A DNA stretch of 64,000 nucleotides from Hydrogenophaga sp. (GTDB lineage Bacteria > Pseudomonadota > Gammaproteobacteria > Burkholderiales > Burkholderiaceae_C). Below, in pieces: positions 32,934 through 42,438 of this stretch. A program made the translations under genes and the position numbers. Numbering within the stretch: position 1 is the stretch's first letter; every line of letters starts with the position of its first letter. Location of the stretch: NCBI GenBank assembly GCA_030653975.1, contig JAURYH010000029.1, forward strand, positions 1 through 64,000. Reading direction: 5' to 3'. The notes under the pieces were generated by a model. The model searched no databases. It was not told the DNA's origin and worked only from the letters and a program-made list of their open reading frames with translations.

Positions 32934-33086
32934 GTGATTGAAATGTTGGTGCGTCTGGGCCTGGCCCTTTTCCTGTCGCTCGGTCTGGCGGTGCTGCTGG
33001 CCTGGGGCTGGGACAGCTCCGATCCCCTGCCAACAACAGCCGGCATCCCGCTCGACGCCAGCGCCAGCGTGGCGCCCCTGGACTGA
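32934..33086 (+). CDS. Possible small single-helix membrane protein
   Basis: A 50-residue frame from GTG (47 from the ATG at 32943), with AGGTGG five bases before the GTG. The N-terminal LVRLGLALFLSLGLAVLLAWG is a clear membrane helix, followed by a short Ser/Pro-rich tail. It is plausible as a respiratory-complex accessory peptide next to the cytochrome gene, but no family is recognised. Confidence 0.4.
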   Translation: MIEMLVRLGLALFLSLGLAVLLAWGWDSSDPLPTTAGIPLDASASVAPLD

Positions 33087-33143
33087 CCCGTTCATCGCCC
33101 CAATGGGCCTTCGTGTCGCTATTTGAGACGCACCCCGAGCGCC

Positions 33144-33157
33144 TTGACAAAGATCAA
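33144..33157 (+). promoter_or_regulatory. FNR-like box upstream of cytochrome c gene
   Basis: TTGACAAAGATCAA differs from the FNR/ANR consensus TTGAT-N4-ATCAA by one base. It lies 64 bases before the ATG of the cytochrome gene, a normal position for activation under low oxygen. Confidence 0.65.
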
Positions 33158-33220
33158 GTTCGAGGTATTTCGGCCTGCCAGACTGCGTGCATTCCCTTCA
33201 CGCACCCGGAGAAATGGCCC

Positions 33221-33601
33221 ATGAACCGCCTTCTGCTCATCCTCACCGCCAGCCTGCTCGCTGCCCCTGTCGGGGCCGCCGCAGGCGATGACGCCGCCGC
33301 CCTGAAACTTGCCACCAACAGCGGCTGCATGACCTGCCACCACATCGAGCCGGGCACCAAAGGCCCGGGCGGCCTCGCCCCCATCGGCCCGGCCTGGCGC
33401 GACGTGGCCGCCAAATACAAAGGCCAGAGCGACGCACAGAAACAGCTGACCACCACCGTGCTCGCCGGCTCCAGCCCTTACGAGAGCCACTGGAAAGACA
33501 AGGTCAGCGGTCTGGCCATGCCACCCAACAAAGTCGCCATCTCTGAGGCCGACGCCGGCAAACTCGTGGCCTGGATCCTGGCGCTGCCGGTCAAGAACTG
33601 A
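33221..33601 (+). CDS. Class I c-type cytochrome, c551/c552-like
   Basis: A 126-residue periplasmic monohaem cytochrome with a Sec signal peptide (MNRLLLILTASLLAAPVGAAA). The haem motif is CMTCH near residue 36, and the axial Met is probably in LAMPPN near residue 105. The ATG at 33221 is preceded by GGAG; an upstream extension would lack the signal peptide start. An FNR-like box precedes it, which fits a role in micro-oxic or nitrate respiration. Confidence 0.87.
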   Translation: MNRLLLILTASLLAAPVGAAAGDDAAALKLATNSGCMTCHHIEPGTKGPGGLAPIGPAWRDVAAKYKGQSDAQKQLTTTVLAGSSPYESHWKDKVSGLAMPPNKVAISEADAGKLVAWILALPVKN

Positions 33602-33636
33602 ACCGGTGAACGCGCCAGACCCGGAACATCACACGC

Positions 33637-34077
33637 TCAGCGCACCTGAATCCGGCTGATGTACTCCAGCAAGGTGAGGATGCGGGCCCGCACCATGGCG
33701 GGTTCGTCATAGCGGCCGCGTGCCTCGCGCAGGGCTTGCGACTGCTCGACCCGGTATTCCCAGCCCCACACCGGCATGTCGCGGGAGCCGTGGCTGGGCA
33801 CGCCCGCGCCGTCGATCACCTCATACAGCCGGTTGATCGGCAACACGCCCTGGTTCTTTTTCGCCAGTTGGGTCAGGTCTGGCGGACTGCGCTGGAGCAG
33901 GTTGCCCAGTGAGCCATTGCCCTTGCCATCGATGCCATGGCAACTGGCGCAGTTCTCAGCAAACTCCGACTTCCCGGGATCCAGAGCCTGCTGTGCGGCC
34001 ACGCCGCCTGCACCCAGGACCATGGCTGCGACCAGCAGCCCTTGCCGTACGACCATCCAATGTGTTGTGTTGTTCAT
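33637..34077 (-). CDS. c-type cytochrome, monohaem
   Basis: A 146-residue secreted cytochrome. The signal peptide runs to about VAAQQA, the haem motif is CASCHGIDGKGNG near residue 48 and the axial Met is probably SRDMPVWG near residue 98. AGGAG precedes the ATG at 34077. It is convergent with the other cytochrome gene, with 35 bases between the stops. An FNR-like palindrome lies about 96 bases upstream. Confidence 0.87.
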   Translation of the reverse strand: MNNTTHWMVVRQGLLVAAMVLGAGGVAAQQALDPGKSEFAENCASCHGIDGKGNGSLGNLLQRSPPDLTQLAKKNQGVLPINRLYEVIDGAGVPSHGSRDMPVWGWEYRVEQSQALREARGRYDEPAMVRARILTLLEYISRIQVR

Positions 34078-34151
34078 GTGGTGACTCCTGTGGATTGAGA
34101 ACGTGGATGGGAGCCAGCGACGCCCGCCACCCCGTCCACGGTGCATCCTAG

Positions 34152-35465
<1,314 letters not shown>

Positions 35466-35513
35466 CGCCTGCGGGGCAGGCGCTCGCCACGCCGCGCGTA
35501 TATGCTGCGCGCC

Positions 35514-36701
35514 ATGACCCACCCCGCCGTTCCCCGCCACATCCTGCCCGTGCTGGTCACGGCCCAGTTCGCCGGCACCTCGCTGTGGTTTGCGGTGAAC
35601 GCGGTCATGCCCGACCTGCAACGGGAGCTGGGCTGGCCCGCCAGCGCCGTGGGGCCGCTCACGTCTTCGCTGCAGTTCGGCTTCATCATCGGCACGCTGG
35701 TCTTCGCCCTGCTCGCCATCGCCGACCGCTTTGCGCCGCGCCGCGTGTTCCTGTTCTGCGCGCTGGCGGGCGCGGCCTGCACCGTGGGCGCCTGGGCCAT
35801 GGTCACGCACTACGAAGCCCTGTTGATCTGGCGCTTTCTCACCGGCGTGTTTCTCGCCGGCATCTATCCCGTGGGCATGAAGATCGCGGCGCAGTGGTAC
35901 ACCAAGGGCCTGGGTGGGGCGCTGGGCCTGCTGATCGGCGCACTGGTGCTCGGCTCGGCCAGCGCCCACGCGCTGCGCGCGCTCAGCGGCGCCCTGCCCT
36001 GGCCCACGCTCATGCTGGGTGTGGCGGCGCTGGCGGCAGCGGGCGGCCTGCTGCTCTACTTCGGCACCAGCGACCCGCCGCACGCACACGCCCGCGTGAC
36101 CACGCTGCAGTGGCGCGCGCTCGGCACGGTGTGGACCGATGGCCGCGTGCGCGCCTCGGTGCTCGGGTACTTCGGCCACATGTGGGAGCTCTACACCGTG
36201 TGGGTCATGGTGCCGCTGGTGCTGGCCACGCGGCTGAGCGGCAGCAACCTGTCATGGGCCGCTTTCTGGGTGCTCGGCGCGGGCGTGATCGGCTGTGCCG
36301 GCGGTGGCTGGGTGGCGCAGCGCTGGGGCAGTGCGCGCGTGGCCAGCACGCAGCTGGCGATCAGCGGGCTGTGCTGCCTGGCCACGCCCTTCGTGATCGA
36401 CGCGGCCGCGCCACTGTTCTATGGCTGGCTGGTGCTCTGGGGCATCACCGTCTCGGGCGACTCGCCGCAGTTCTCCACGCTCACCGCGCGCAACGCGCCA
36501 CCGCAGGCCGTGGGCAGCGTGCTCACGCTCACCAACAGCTTGGGCTTTGCGCTCTCCATCGTGAGCATCCTGCTGTTCGTCTCGCTGTCGCAGACGGTGA
36601 GCCTGGGCGCGCTGCTGCCCTGGCTGGCTGTGGGCCCTGCGCTGGGGCTGTGGGCCATGGGGCGGCTGGTGCGCGAAGAACGGCGACCCGCCAGCGCCTG
36701 A
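35514..36701 (+). CDS. MFS transporter
   Basis: A 395-residue major facilitator protein with about 12 helices and a short central loop. TAQFAGTSLWFAVNAVMPDLQ at the start and GLGGALGLLIGALVLGSASAHALR resemble the CynX/YNFM-type group of MFS permeases. The substrate cannot be read from the sequence. ATG at 35514 is preferred over one 12 bases earlier. Convergent with the gene at 36705; the two stop codons lie in one hairpin. Confidence 0.85.
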   Translation: MTHPAVPRHILPVLVTAQFAGTSLWFAVNAVMPDLQRELGWPASAVGPLTSSLQFGFIIGTLVFALLAIADRFAPRRVFLFCALAGAACTVGAWAMVTHYEALLIWRFLTGVFLAGIYPVGMKIAAQWYTKGLGGALGLLIGALVLGSASAHALRALSGALPWPTLMLGVAALAAAGGLLLYFGTSDPPHAHARVTTLQWRALGTVWTDGRVRASVLGYFGHMWELYTVWVMVPLVLATRLSGSNLSWAAFWVLGAGVIGCAGGGWVAQRWGSARVASTQLAISGLCCLATPFVIDAAAPLFYGWLVLWGITVSGDSPQFSTLTARNAPPQAVGSVLTLTNSLGFALSIVSILLFVSLSQTVSLGALLPWLAVGPALGLWAMGRLVREERRPASA

Positions 36702-36711
36702 ACCTCAGGCG
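36695..36711. other. Hairpin containing two convergent stop codons
   Basis: CGCCTGA (36695-36701) and TCAGGCG (36705-36711) form a perfect 7-bp stem with a three-base loop. Each arm contains the TGA stop of one of the two convergent genes. There is no T tract, so it is at most a weak terminator. Confidence 0.5.
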
Positions 36712-37781
36712 GTTGCGCCCTGCGCCGCTTCCGGCAGGACAACGGGCTCCTTGGCCGAGGTGCCGCACGAGAAGCAGTAGCGCGCAAACGCGTTCTTGCG
36801 CGTGCTGCAGTGCCCGCAGTGGTCAAACAGGCACAGGCCGCAGTGCGGGCAGAAGTCGGTCTTGCCGTCTTTCATGTCCACCGTGCGCTCGCAGCCCGGG
36901 CAGATGTTCTTGGTCATGCGCGCCTGCGCCTGGTCGTAGTCCATCTCGCGCTGGCGCGTCTGGGCTGGCTGCGCTTCGGCGAGCTTCTGCCGCTCCAGGT
37001 AGCGCTGCAGCGCCTGGATCGCGTAGCGCCCGCCGATCACCGTGAGCACGATGCCCACGATGTAGCGCACATAACCGCCGTAGCTCGGCAGGTAGGGCAC
37101 CAGCTCCACGAAGAAGGCGAACAGCGCGAAGAAGATGAAGCCCCAGACGAAGGGCCACGACGAGCCCTTGCGGTGTTTCTTGAACAGGTAACCCGCGAGT
37201 ACCAGCAGCGGCAGCGTGAGCGCCAGCCGGTAGCCGAACACGCGCAACTCCTGCGCACGCTGCGCATCCACAAAGGCGCCGCGAGCCTCGTTCTGCAGGC
37301 TTCGCAGTTCGGCCTGCGCGCGTTCCTGCGCCTGGCGCGCGTCCAGCGCCGCCTGCTGCTGCCGCTCGACCGCCGAGAACGCCGCGCGTTCGACCTGCCG
37401 CAGGCCGTCGAGCTCGCGCGTGCGCACCAGCACCGCGTCGTCCTGTTCCGCGCGCTGCGTCACGCTGCGCGTCGCCAGCCAGTTGTCGAAGGTTTCGCGC
37501 GCGGCGCGGTTGTCGGCGCGCGCCGTCTGCAGCTTGAGCTGCGCCTGTTCCAGTTCGGCCTGGGCTTCTTCGGCCGCACGCTCGGCCGTCTTGATGGACT
37601 CCTTGAGCGCCGGCGTGCGCTGTGGGTCCATGAAGTCTTCCAGCGACTGGCGCTGCTCCACCCGCGGCAGATCGCCGACGATGGTGCTGCCCAGCCCGGT
37701 CAGGAACCAGGCGAACAGGAACGCCACCAGCCACAGGCCGCGGTGGAACCATTTTTCGGACAGACGCAGGGTCTTGCTCAT
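36705..37781 (-). CDS. Membrane protein with coiled coil and double zinc ribbon
   Basis: A 358-residue protein. An N-terminal helix (GLWLVAFLFAWFLTGLGSTIVG) is followed by an Ala/Glu/Gln-rich coiled coil (about residues 55-170), three hydrophobic helices (about 180-255), and C-terminal CxxC knuckles: CPGC, CPHC, CGHC, CFSC. The coiled coil is predicted periplasmic and the zinc part cytoplasmic. The function is unknown; a scaffold or envelope stress role is a guess. Confidence 0.75.
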   Translation of the reverse strand: MSKTLRLSEKWFHRGLWLVAFLFAWFLTGLGSTIVGDLPRVEQRQSLEDFMDPQRTPALKESIKTAERAAEEAQAELEQAQLKLQTARADNRAARETFDNWLATRSVTQRAEQDDAVLVRTRELDGLRQVERAAFSAVERQQQAALDARQAQERAQAELRSLQNEARGAFVDAQRAQELRVFGYRLALTLPLLVLAGYLFKKHRKGSSWPFVWGFIFFALFAFFVELVPYLPSYGGYVRYIVGIVLTVIGGRYAIQALQRYLERQKLAEAQPAQTRQREMDYDQAQARMTKNICPGCERTVDMKDGKTDFCPHCGLCLFDHCGHCSTRKNAFARYCFSCGTSAKEPVVLPEAAQGATA

Positions 37782-37827
37782 GTTGTTTCCCTCCAGGACA
37801 AAGTGATCGAAGGCATTGTGAACCCGC

Positions 37828-38637
37828 TCACAGCGCGATCCGTTGCGCCGACGAGCCCAGGCCGGTGCGCGCCAGCCAGTCGAGCACCGAATCCACCGTC
37901 ACCGTCTCGATGCGGTCCGAGAAGCGCTTGGCGTTCGGGTGGTCGTCGAAGCGGATGTGCACCGAGCTGGCGCTCGCACCCAGTCGGGTCATCGGCCCCA
38001 GGCGCAGCGTGCTCGGCTGATAGCCCTTGAAGCCCAGCCAGGCCTGCGCCTGCGCGCGGGTCGTGAGGCCCGGCTCGGCGGCCATGGCCAGGGTCTCCAG
38101 CGCCCACTGGTTGGACTGCTGGTAACGCGTGCCCCAGGCGTAGGCCACCATGTTGTAGTCGCGCTGATGCAGGCGGATGCTGCGCGCCGGGTCGGTCAGC
38201 AGCGCGAGCAGCGGTGCCTGCAGCTGCGGCGCCGGCACCGACCACACCGCCTCGTCCCGCCAGAGGTCGTCCAGAAAGAACTCGCCCAGGCCCTGGCGGT
38301 AGATCGAGCCAGTACTCGTGCCGCACTGGTTGAGTTTGTGCAACACGCGCCACGGTCCCTCGGCCGTCTTGTAGGCCCAGCCCAGGTGCGAGTAGCGCAG
38401 CTGGTACTTGCCCAGGTCCTGCCCCGCGCGGCCCAGCACCACCACGCGCGCGCCGCTGCGGGCGAACTCCGCGTCCAGCGCCTGCGCCGTCTGCTGCGCC
38501 AGCGCCAGGCCCTGCGTCAGCGTCTGCGGTGTCAGCGGCCGCTGCTCGCAGGAGCGACCGGCGTGCGCGGTGGGTGCCATCAGCAGCGCGGCGGCCAGGG
38601 TCAGCGCGGTGGGGATCGCTTGAAACGTCTTGTTCAT
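37828..38637 (-). CDS. DUF2145 family secreted protein
   Basis: A 269-residue protein with a signal peptide (MNKTFQAIPTALTLAAALLMAPTAHA). The pattern GRAGQDLGKYQLRYSHLGWAYK, NQCGTSTGSIYRQGLGEFFLDDL and HQRDYNMVAYAWGTRYQQSNQW marks DUF2145. A Cys/His arrangement (Cys127, His58 region) could be catalytic as in NlpC/P60-type folds, but this is a guess. It lies 13 bases from the next gene upstream, so they are probably one transcript. Confidence 0.82.
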   Translation of the reverse strand: MNKTFQAIPTALTLAAALLMAPTAHAGRSCEQRPLTPQTLTQGLALAQQTAQALDAEFARSGARVVVLGRAGQDLGKYQLRYSHLGWAYKTAEGPWRVLHKLNQCGTSTGSIYRQGLGEFFLDDLWRDEAVWSVPAPQLQAPLLALLTDPARSIRLHQRDYNMVAYAWGTRYQQSNQWALETLAMAAEPGLTTRAQAQAWLGFKGYQPSTLRLGPMTRLGASASSVHIRFDDHPNAKRFSDRIETVTVDSVLDWLARTGLGSSAQRIAL

Positions 38638-38650
38638 GGAGCCCCCTTTC

Positions 38651-39109
38651 TTAATATGTGATGCGTTCGTTGTGCAGCAGCGCGCGACCCAATTCATTGG
38701 GAATGAAACACAACACCTCGCCCGCCGCCGAGAGCAGCACGCCGGTGCCGATCACGCTCACCGCCACCGCCGTGCCCACGCTGGCCGTCACGCCCGAAGC
38801 GGCGCGCCCCGTCAACTCCACACTGGCCCGCGCGCCGTCAGACGCCCGCTCCAGCACGATCAGCGTGCCGCGCGCCGACACCTCGACCGTTTTCACCACC
38901 AGCACCGCGCCACTCACCGTGAGCGCCACCGGCAGCGCGCTCACCGCCACCGCGCCCGCGGCGGCACTGCCCGCCACCCCCACCACCGAGGCCACCGGCA
39001 AAGCCGAGAGCACCAGCGAAGCTTCGCTCTGCGCCCGCGCCGGGCCGGCGGCCAGGGCCAGCGCCAGGCCGGCGGCGAGAAAAGTCCGGGTCAAAAAAGA
39101 ACGTGTCAT
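38651..39109 (-). CDS. Small secreted Ala/Val-rich hypothetical protein
   Basis: A 152-residue protein with a signal peptide (FLAAGLALALAAGPARAQ). The mature part alternates Ala/Val/Ser/Gly-rich hydrophobic stretches with a central charged strand region. GGAG precedes the ATG at 39109. It accompanies the DUF2145 gene, which is its likely partner, in the same direction. Function unknown. Confidence 0.65.
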   Translation of the reverse strand: MTRSFLTRTFLAAGLALALAAGPARAQSEASLVLSALPVASVVGVAGSAAAGAVAVSALPVALTVSGAVLVVKTVEVSARGTLIVLERASDGARASVELTGRAASGVTASVGTAVAVSVIGTGVLLSAAGEVLCFIPNELGRALLHNERITY

Positions 39110-39180
39110 GTCATCACTCCTGAAGAAGGAAACCGTCAAAGAAAGAGAAGGGAGGGGAAAAAAGGAAGCCGCGAAGCGCT

Positions 39181-39684
39181 TCAGGCTGCGGGCTGGGCCG
39201 TGGCAGCCACGCGCTCGGCCAACGCCTGCTGGCGACCCATCACATGGGCTTCGGCCAGATCGGCCTCGTGCCGGTCGCGCAGCGTCTTGGCCAGCGTGAA
39301 GGCGGAGGTCACGAGGTAGAGCCAACTCACACCCAGGTAGGCCTTGTAGGTCTCGTCGATCTGCATGCGCAGCAAGCCCCAGAGCGTGAGCCCCATCGCC
39401 ACACCGAAACCACCCCAGACCACGAAGCGCCACATCGGCGTCTCCGGCTCGCCCGCCAGGCTGGCCTTCTGCGAGTCGCGCACCGACTTGGACAACACGA
39501 ACACGGTGGACAGGCAGAACACATAGCCCATCACCATGAACGCCCGGTCCAGCGCCTGCCCCGGCAGGTAGGCCAGGCCGGTGGCGCAGAGAAACACCGC
39601 GAGGCCGAACGACACCCACACCTGGAGCTGCCAGGCGCGGGTGTCGCGCATCACGATGAGGGGGGAACGGTTGCTGCTGGCCAT
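39181..39684 (-). CDS. YiaA/YiaB-family inner membrane protein
   Basis: A 167-residue membrane protein with two YiaAB-like repeats, each a pair of helices (WQLQVWVSFGLAVFLCATGLAYL; MWRFVVWGGFGVAMGLTLWGLL). The function of the family is unknown. The ATG at 39684 is chosen over one nine codons upstream. It heads a three-gene minus-strand group with the two secreted proteins. Confidence 0.8.
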   Translation of the reverse strand: MASSNRSPLIVMRDTRAWQLQVWVSFGLAVFLCATGLAYLPGQALDRAFMVMGYVFCLSTVFVLSKSVRDSQKASLAGEPETPMWRFVVWGGFGVAMGLTLWGLLRMQIDETYKAYLGVSWLYLVTSAFTLAKTLRDRHEADLAEAHVMGRQQALAERVAATAQPAA

Positions 39685-39735
39685 GTGAAACCTCGGTGGG
39701 TTGTTGAACATGGCGCGATGGTGGGATGGGCGCGG

Positions 39736-39759
39736 GTATTCAAGGTCAGATTTGAATAC
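39736..39759. promoter_or_regulatory. Palindrome upstream of the YiaAB gene
   Basis: GTATTCAA (39736-39743) and TTGAATAC (39752-39759) are perfect inverted repeats with an eight-base spacer, about 50 bases upstream of the gene. Further upstream are clustered ATCGAT/TTCGAT motifs (39764-39800). The rest of this 216-base gap shows nothing else clear. Likely operator. Confidence 0.5.
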
Positions 39760-39900
39760 TGGAATCGAAAAATCGAACCATCAGGATCGATATTCGATAC
39801 TTCTTGACCCACTGCGTCTGAACCGCTCGTCAAAGGCATCCTTCGCCCTCGACCTGGAACGGGCGCTGTTTGACCGACGGAAAGCCGCCCGGTCCACGGT

Positions 39901-41361
39901 TCAAACCTGGGCCTCTGCAGGCGGTGAGCAGCGGCGGGACGCGGAAGCACCGAACCACGTGAGCACACCGCCTGTTGCAACCAACGCCGCCGCCACGAGG
40001 AAGGTGAGGCGCAGGCCCGCCGTCAGCTGCTCCGCGCTCGCCGTGACCACCAGGCTGGTTGACGCACCGAAGCTGAACACCGCGCCCATGGCCGATGCCC
40101 CGGTGATCAGCCCGAGGTTGCGCGAGAGGTTGAGCAGGCCCGACACCACGCCCCGCTGGTCTGCCGTGGCGCTGGCCATCACAGCGGTGTTGTTGGCCGA
40201 CTGGAAGCTGGCGTAACCCGCCGTGATGAGGCCGAGCGCGCCTGCGTAGCCGGCCGCGCCCCAGGTGGTGGCCGCGACCGGCAGCGTGGCGGCGCCCAGG
40301 AACATGGTGACCAGCCCCGCCACGCCCACCGGCTGTGAGCCCACCCGGTCCACCAGGCGGCCGGCCGGCGCGCCAAACACGGCGGCCACGGCCGGGCCGA
40401 CCGACATCACCAGCCCCAGGCGGGTCGCGTCCAGCTGGAGCGCACCCACCAGATAAAACGGCCCCACCACCAGGGTGGCCATCACCACGGTGGTGACCAG
40501 CGCGCTCGAGGCAAAGCCCGTGGCCATCACCGGGTGGCGGAATGTCGCCAGCCGCACCAGGGGCGCTGCCACCCGGGTTTCGGCGAAGACAAAGGCGCCC
40601 AGACCAAGCAAGGCCAGGAGCAACAAACCCGCGTTGACGGGACCGAACGCACCGCGCCCGAGCGTCATGGCCAGCGAGTAGGTCGCCAGAGTGAGGGCCA
40701 GCAGCACCGTGCCGACGGGATCGAAGCGCACCGGCTTCGAGGCGGTGGACGCTGGATCGGCCGGCAAGTGGCGGTAGGCCATCGCCAGCGCCAACAGGCC
40801 GAGCGGCACGTTGATCCAGAACACTGCGTTCCAGCCGCAGACACCGATCAACAAGCCGCCCAGGGTGGGGCCCAGCGCGGTGCCCACCGCCGACACGGTG
40901 CCCAGCAGCCCCATGGCGCTGCCCGCCTGGTGCTTGGGCACGCGCTCGCTGACCAGGGCCATGGTCAGCGCCATCATGGTGGCGGCACCCAGGCCCTGAA
41001 CCACCCGGGCTGCGATCAGTTGCCACAGGGTGGTGGACGCACCGCCCGCGAGCGACGCCAGCGTGAACACCCCCAGGCCCCACAGCATGAGCCGGCGCCG
41101 GCCCACGAGGTCGCCCAAGCGCCCCACCGCCACGATGGCCACGGTGATCGTCAGCAGATAGGCCAGCACCACCCATTGCACCGCCTGGAACGATGCGGAA
41201 AACGCCTGCGTCAGGGTGGGCAGGGCCACGTTGGCGATGCTCGTGCCCAGCGATGACAGCAGCATCGACAAGGACAGGCTGAACAGCACGGTTTTCAGGG
41301 CCGGTGCAGAGGGTTCGGCCGCTGTGTCAGGGGCCGCTTCAATGGGGGTGGGAAGGGACAT
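39901..41361 (-). CDS. MFS transporter, DHA2 (EmrB/QacA) type
   Basis: A 486-residue drug/H+ antiporter-like permease with 14 predicted helices. Motif A is GRLGDLVGRRRLMLWGL (near residue 80), motif C is GLLGTVSAVGTALGPTLGG (near residue 155). The start MSLPTPIEAAP follows a purine-rich stretch. It is divergent from the LysR gene at 41486, which may regulate it. Confidence 0.87.
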   Translation of the reverse strand: MSLPTPIEAAPDTAAEPSAPALKTVLFSLSLSMLLSSLGTSIANVALPTLTQAFSASFQAVQWVVLAYLLTITVAIVAVGRLGDLVGRRRLMLWGLGVFTLASLAGGASTTLWQLIAARVVQGLGAATMMALTMALVSERVPKHQAGSAMGLLGTVSAVGTALGPTLGGLLIGVCGWNAVFWINVPLGLLALAMAYRHLPADPASTASKPVRFDPVGTVLLALTLATYSLAMTLGRGAFGPVNAGLLLLALLGLGAFVFAETRVAAPLVRLATFRHPVMATGFASSALVTTVVMATLVVGPFYLVGALQLDATRLGLVMSVGPAVAAVFGAPAGRLVDRVGSQPVGVAGLVTMFLGAATLPVAATTWGAAGYAGALGLITAGYASFQSANNTAVMASATADQRGVVSGLLNLSRNLGLITGASAMGAVFSFGASTSLVVTASAEQLTAGLRLTFLVAAALVATGGVLTWFGASASRRCSPPAEAQV

Positions 41362-41485
41362 GTCGGGCTCCGAAAAAAGGATCACCCGATGCTAGGGAGC
41401 GGGTCGATCTGGCGGAAGGCGCACGCCCCGCAATCAACAAGTGCAGCCAACGCCATGGGTGGGGCCTGCGTGCTATGTTTCCGGC

Positions 41486-42400
41486 ATGACCCCGCTCGAC
41501 TTCAACCTCCTGTTGACCCTGGACGTGCTGCTGACCGAACAGAACGTCGCCCGCGCCGCCCAACGGCTGAAGCTGAGCCCCTCGGCGATGAGCCGTGCCT
41601 TGGCCCGCCTGCGCGAGACCACGGGCGACCCGCTGCTGGTCAGGGCCGGGCGCGGCCTGGTGCCCACGCCGCGTGCGCTGGAACTGCGCGAGCGCATCGG
41701 CCCCCTGGTGCAGGAGATCGAGGCGGTCATGCGCCCCCTGAACGCCCTCAAGCTGAGCGAACTGGCCCGGACCTTCACGCTGCGCAGCAGTGAGGGCTTT
41801 GTGGAGAACTTCGGCGCGGCGCTGATCCAGCGGGTCGCCGACGAAGCCCCGAACGTGCGCCTGTGTTTCGTGCAGAAGCCCGACAAGAGCAGCACGGCGC
41901 TGCGCGACGGGGCGGTCGATCTGGAGACCGGCGTGGTGGGCGCCACAATGGGGCCGGAAATCCGCGCGCAGGCCCTGTTCCGCGACCGGTGGATCGGCGT
42001 GGTGCGCAAGGGGCATCCGCTGCAACACGAAACGCCCATCACAACAGAACAATTCGCCCAGGGTCGCCACATCGCCGTATCAAGGCGCGGGGTGGTCGGT
42101 GGACCGGTCGACGATGCGCTGGCACCCCTCGGATGGCAGCGCAAGGTGGCGACCATCACGAGCGGCTTCGTGGCGGCCTTGGCGCTCGCACGTGGCACCG
42201 ATCTGATCGCCTGCGTGCCGGAGCGCCACACCGAGAATCTTCGTGGCGATCTGCACAGCTTCGCGCTGCCGTTTCCCGTGCCGGACTTCTCCATCTCCCT
42301 GTTCTGGCATCCGCGGCAACAGGCTGATCCGGCGCACATGTGGCTGCGACGGGTGGTGCTGGAGACTTGCGGAGCCGATCACCCACCCACGCCCGGTTGA
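41486..42400 (+). CDS. LysR-type transcriptional regulator
   Basis: A 304-residue LysR protein with the helix-turn-helix at about residues 18-45 (AAQRLKLSPSAMSRALARLRE) and a substrate-binding domain from about 90. The C-terminal WHPRQQADPAHMWLRRVV is common in regulators of MFS pumps. It is divergent from the DHA2 transporter with 124 bases between starts, so it is the likely local regulator. Confidence 0.85.
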   Translation: MTPLDFNLLLTLDVLLTEQNVARAAQRLKLSPSAMSRALARLRETTGDPLLVRAGRGLVPTPRALELRERIGPLVQEIEAVMRPLNALKLSELARTFTLRSSEGFVENFGAALIQRVADEAPNVRLCFVQKPDKSSTALRDGAVDLETGVVGATMGPEIRAQALFRDRWIGVVRKGHPLQHETPITTEQFAQGRHIAVSRRGVVGGPVDDALAPLGWQRKVATITSGFVAALALARGTDLIACVPERHTENLRGDLHSFALPFPVPDFSISLFWHPRQQADPAHMWLRRVVLETCGADHPPTPG

Positions 42401-42438
42401 ATGGGGCGCTCGCGGCGCAGGCCGCCGGCGATGGCGCC

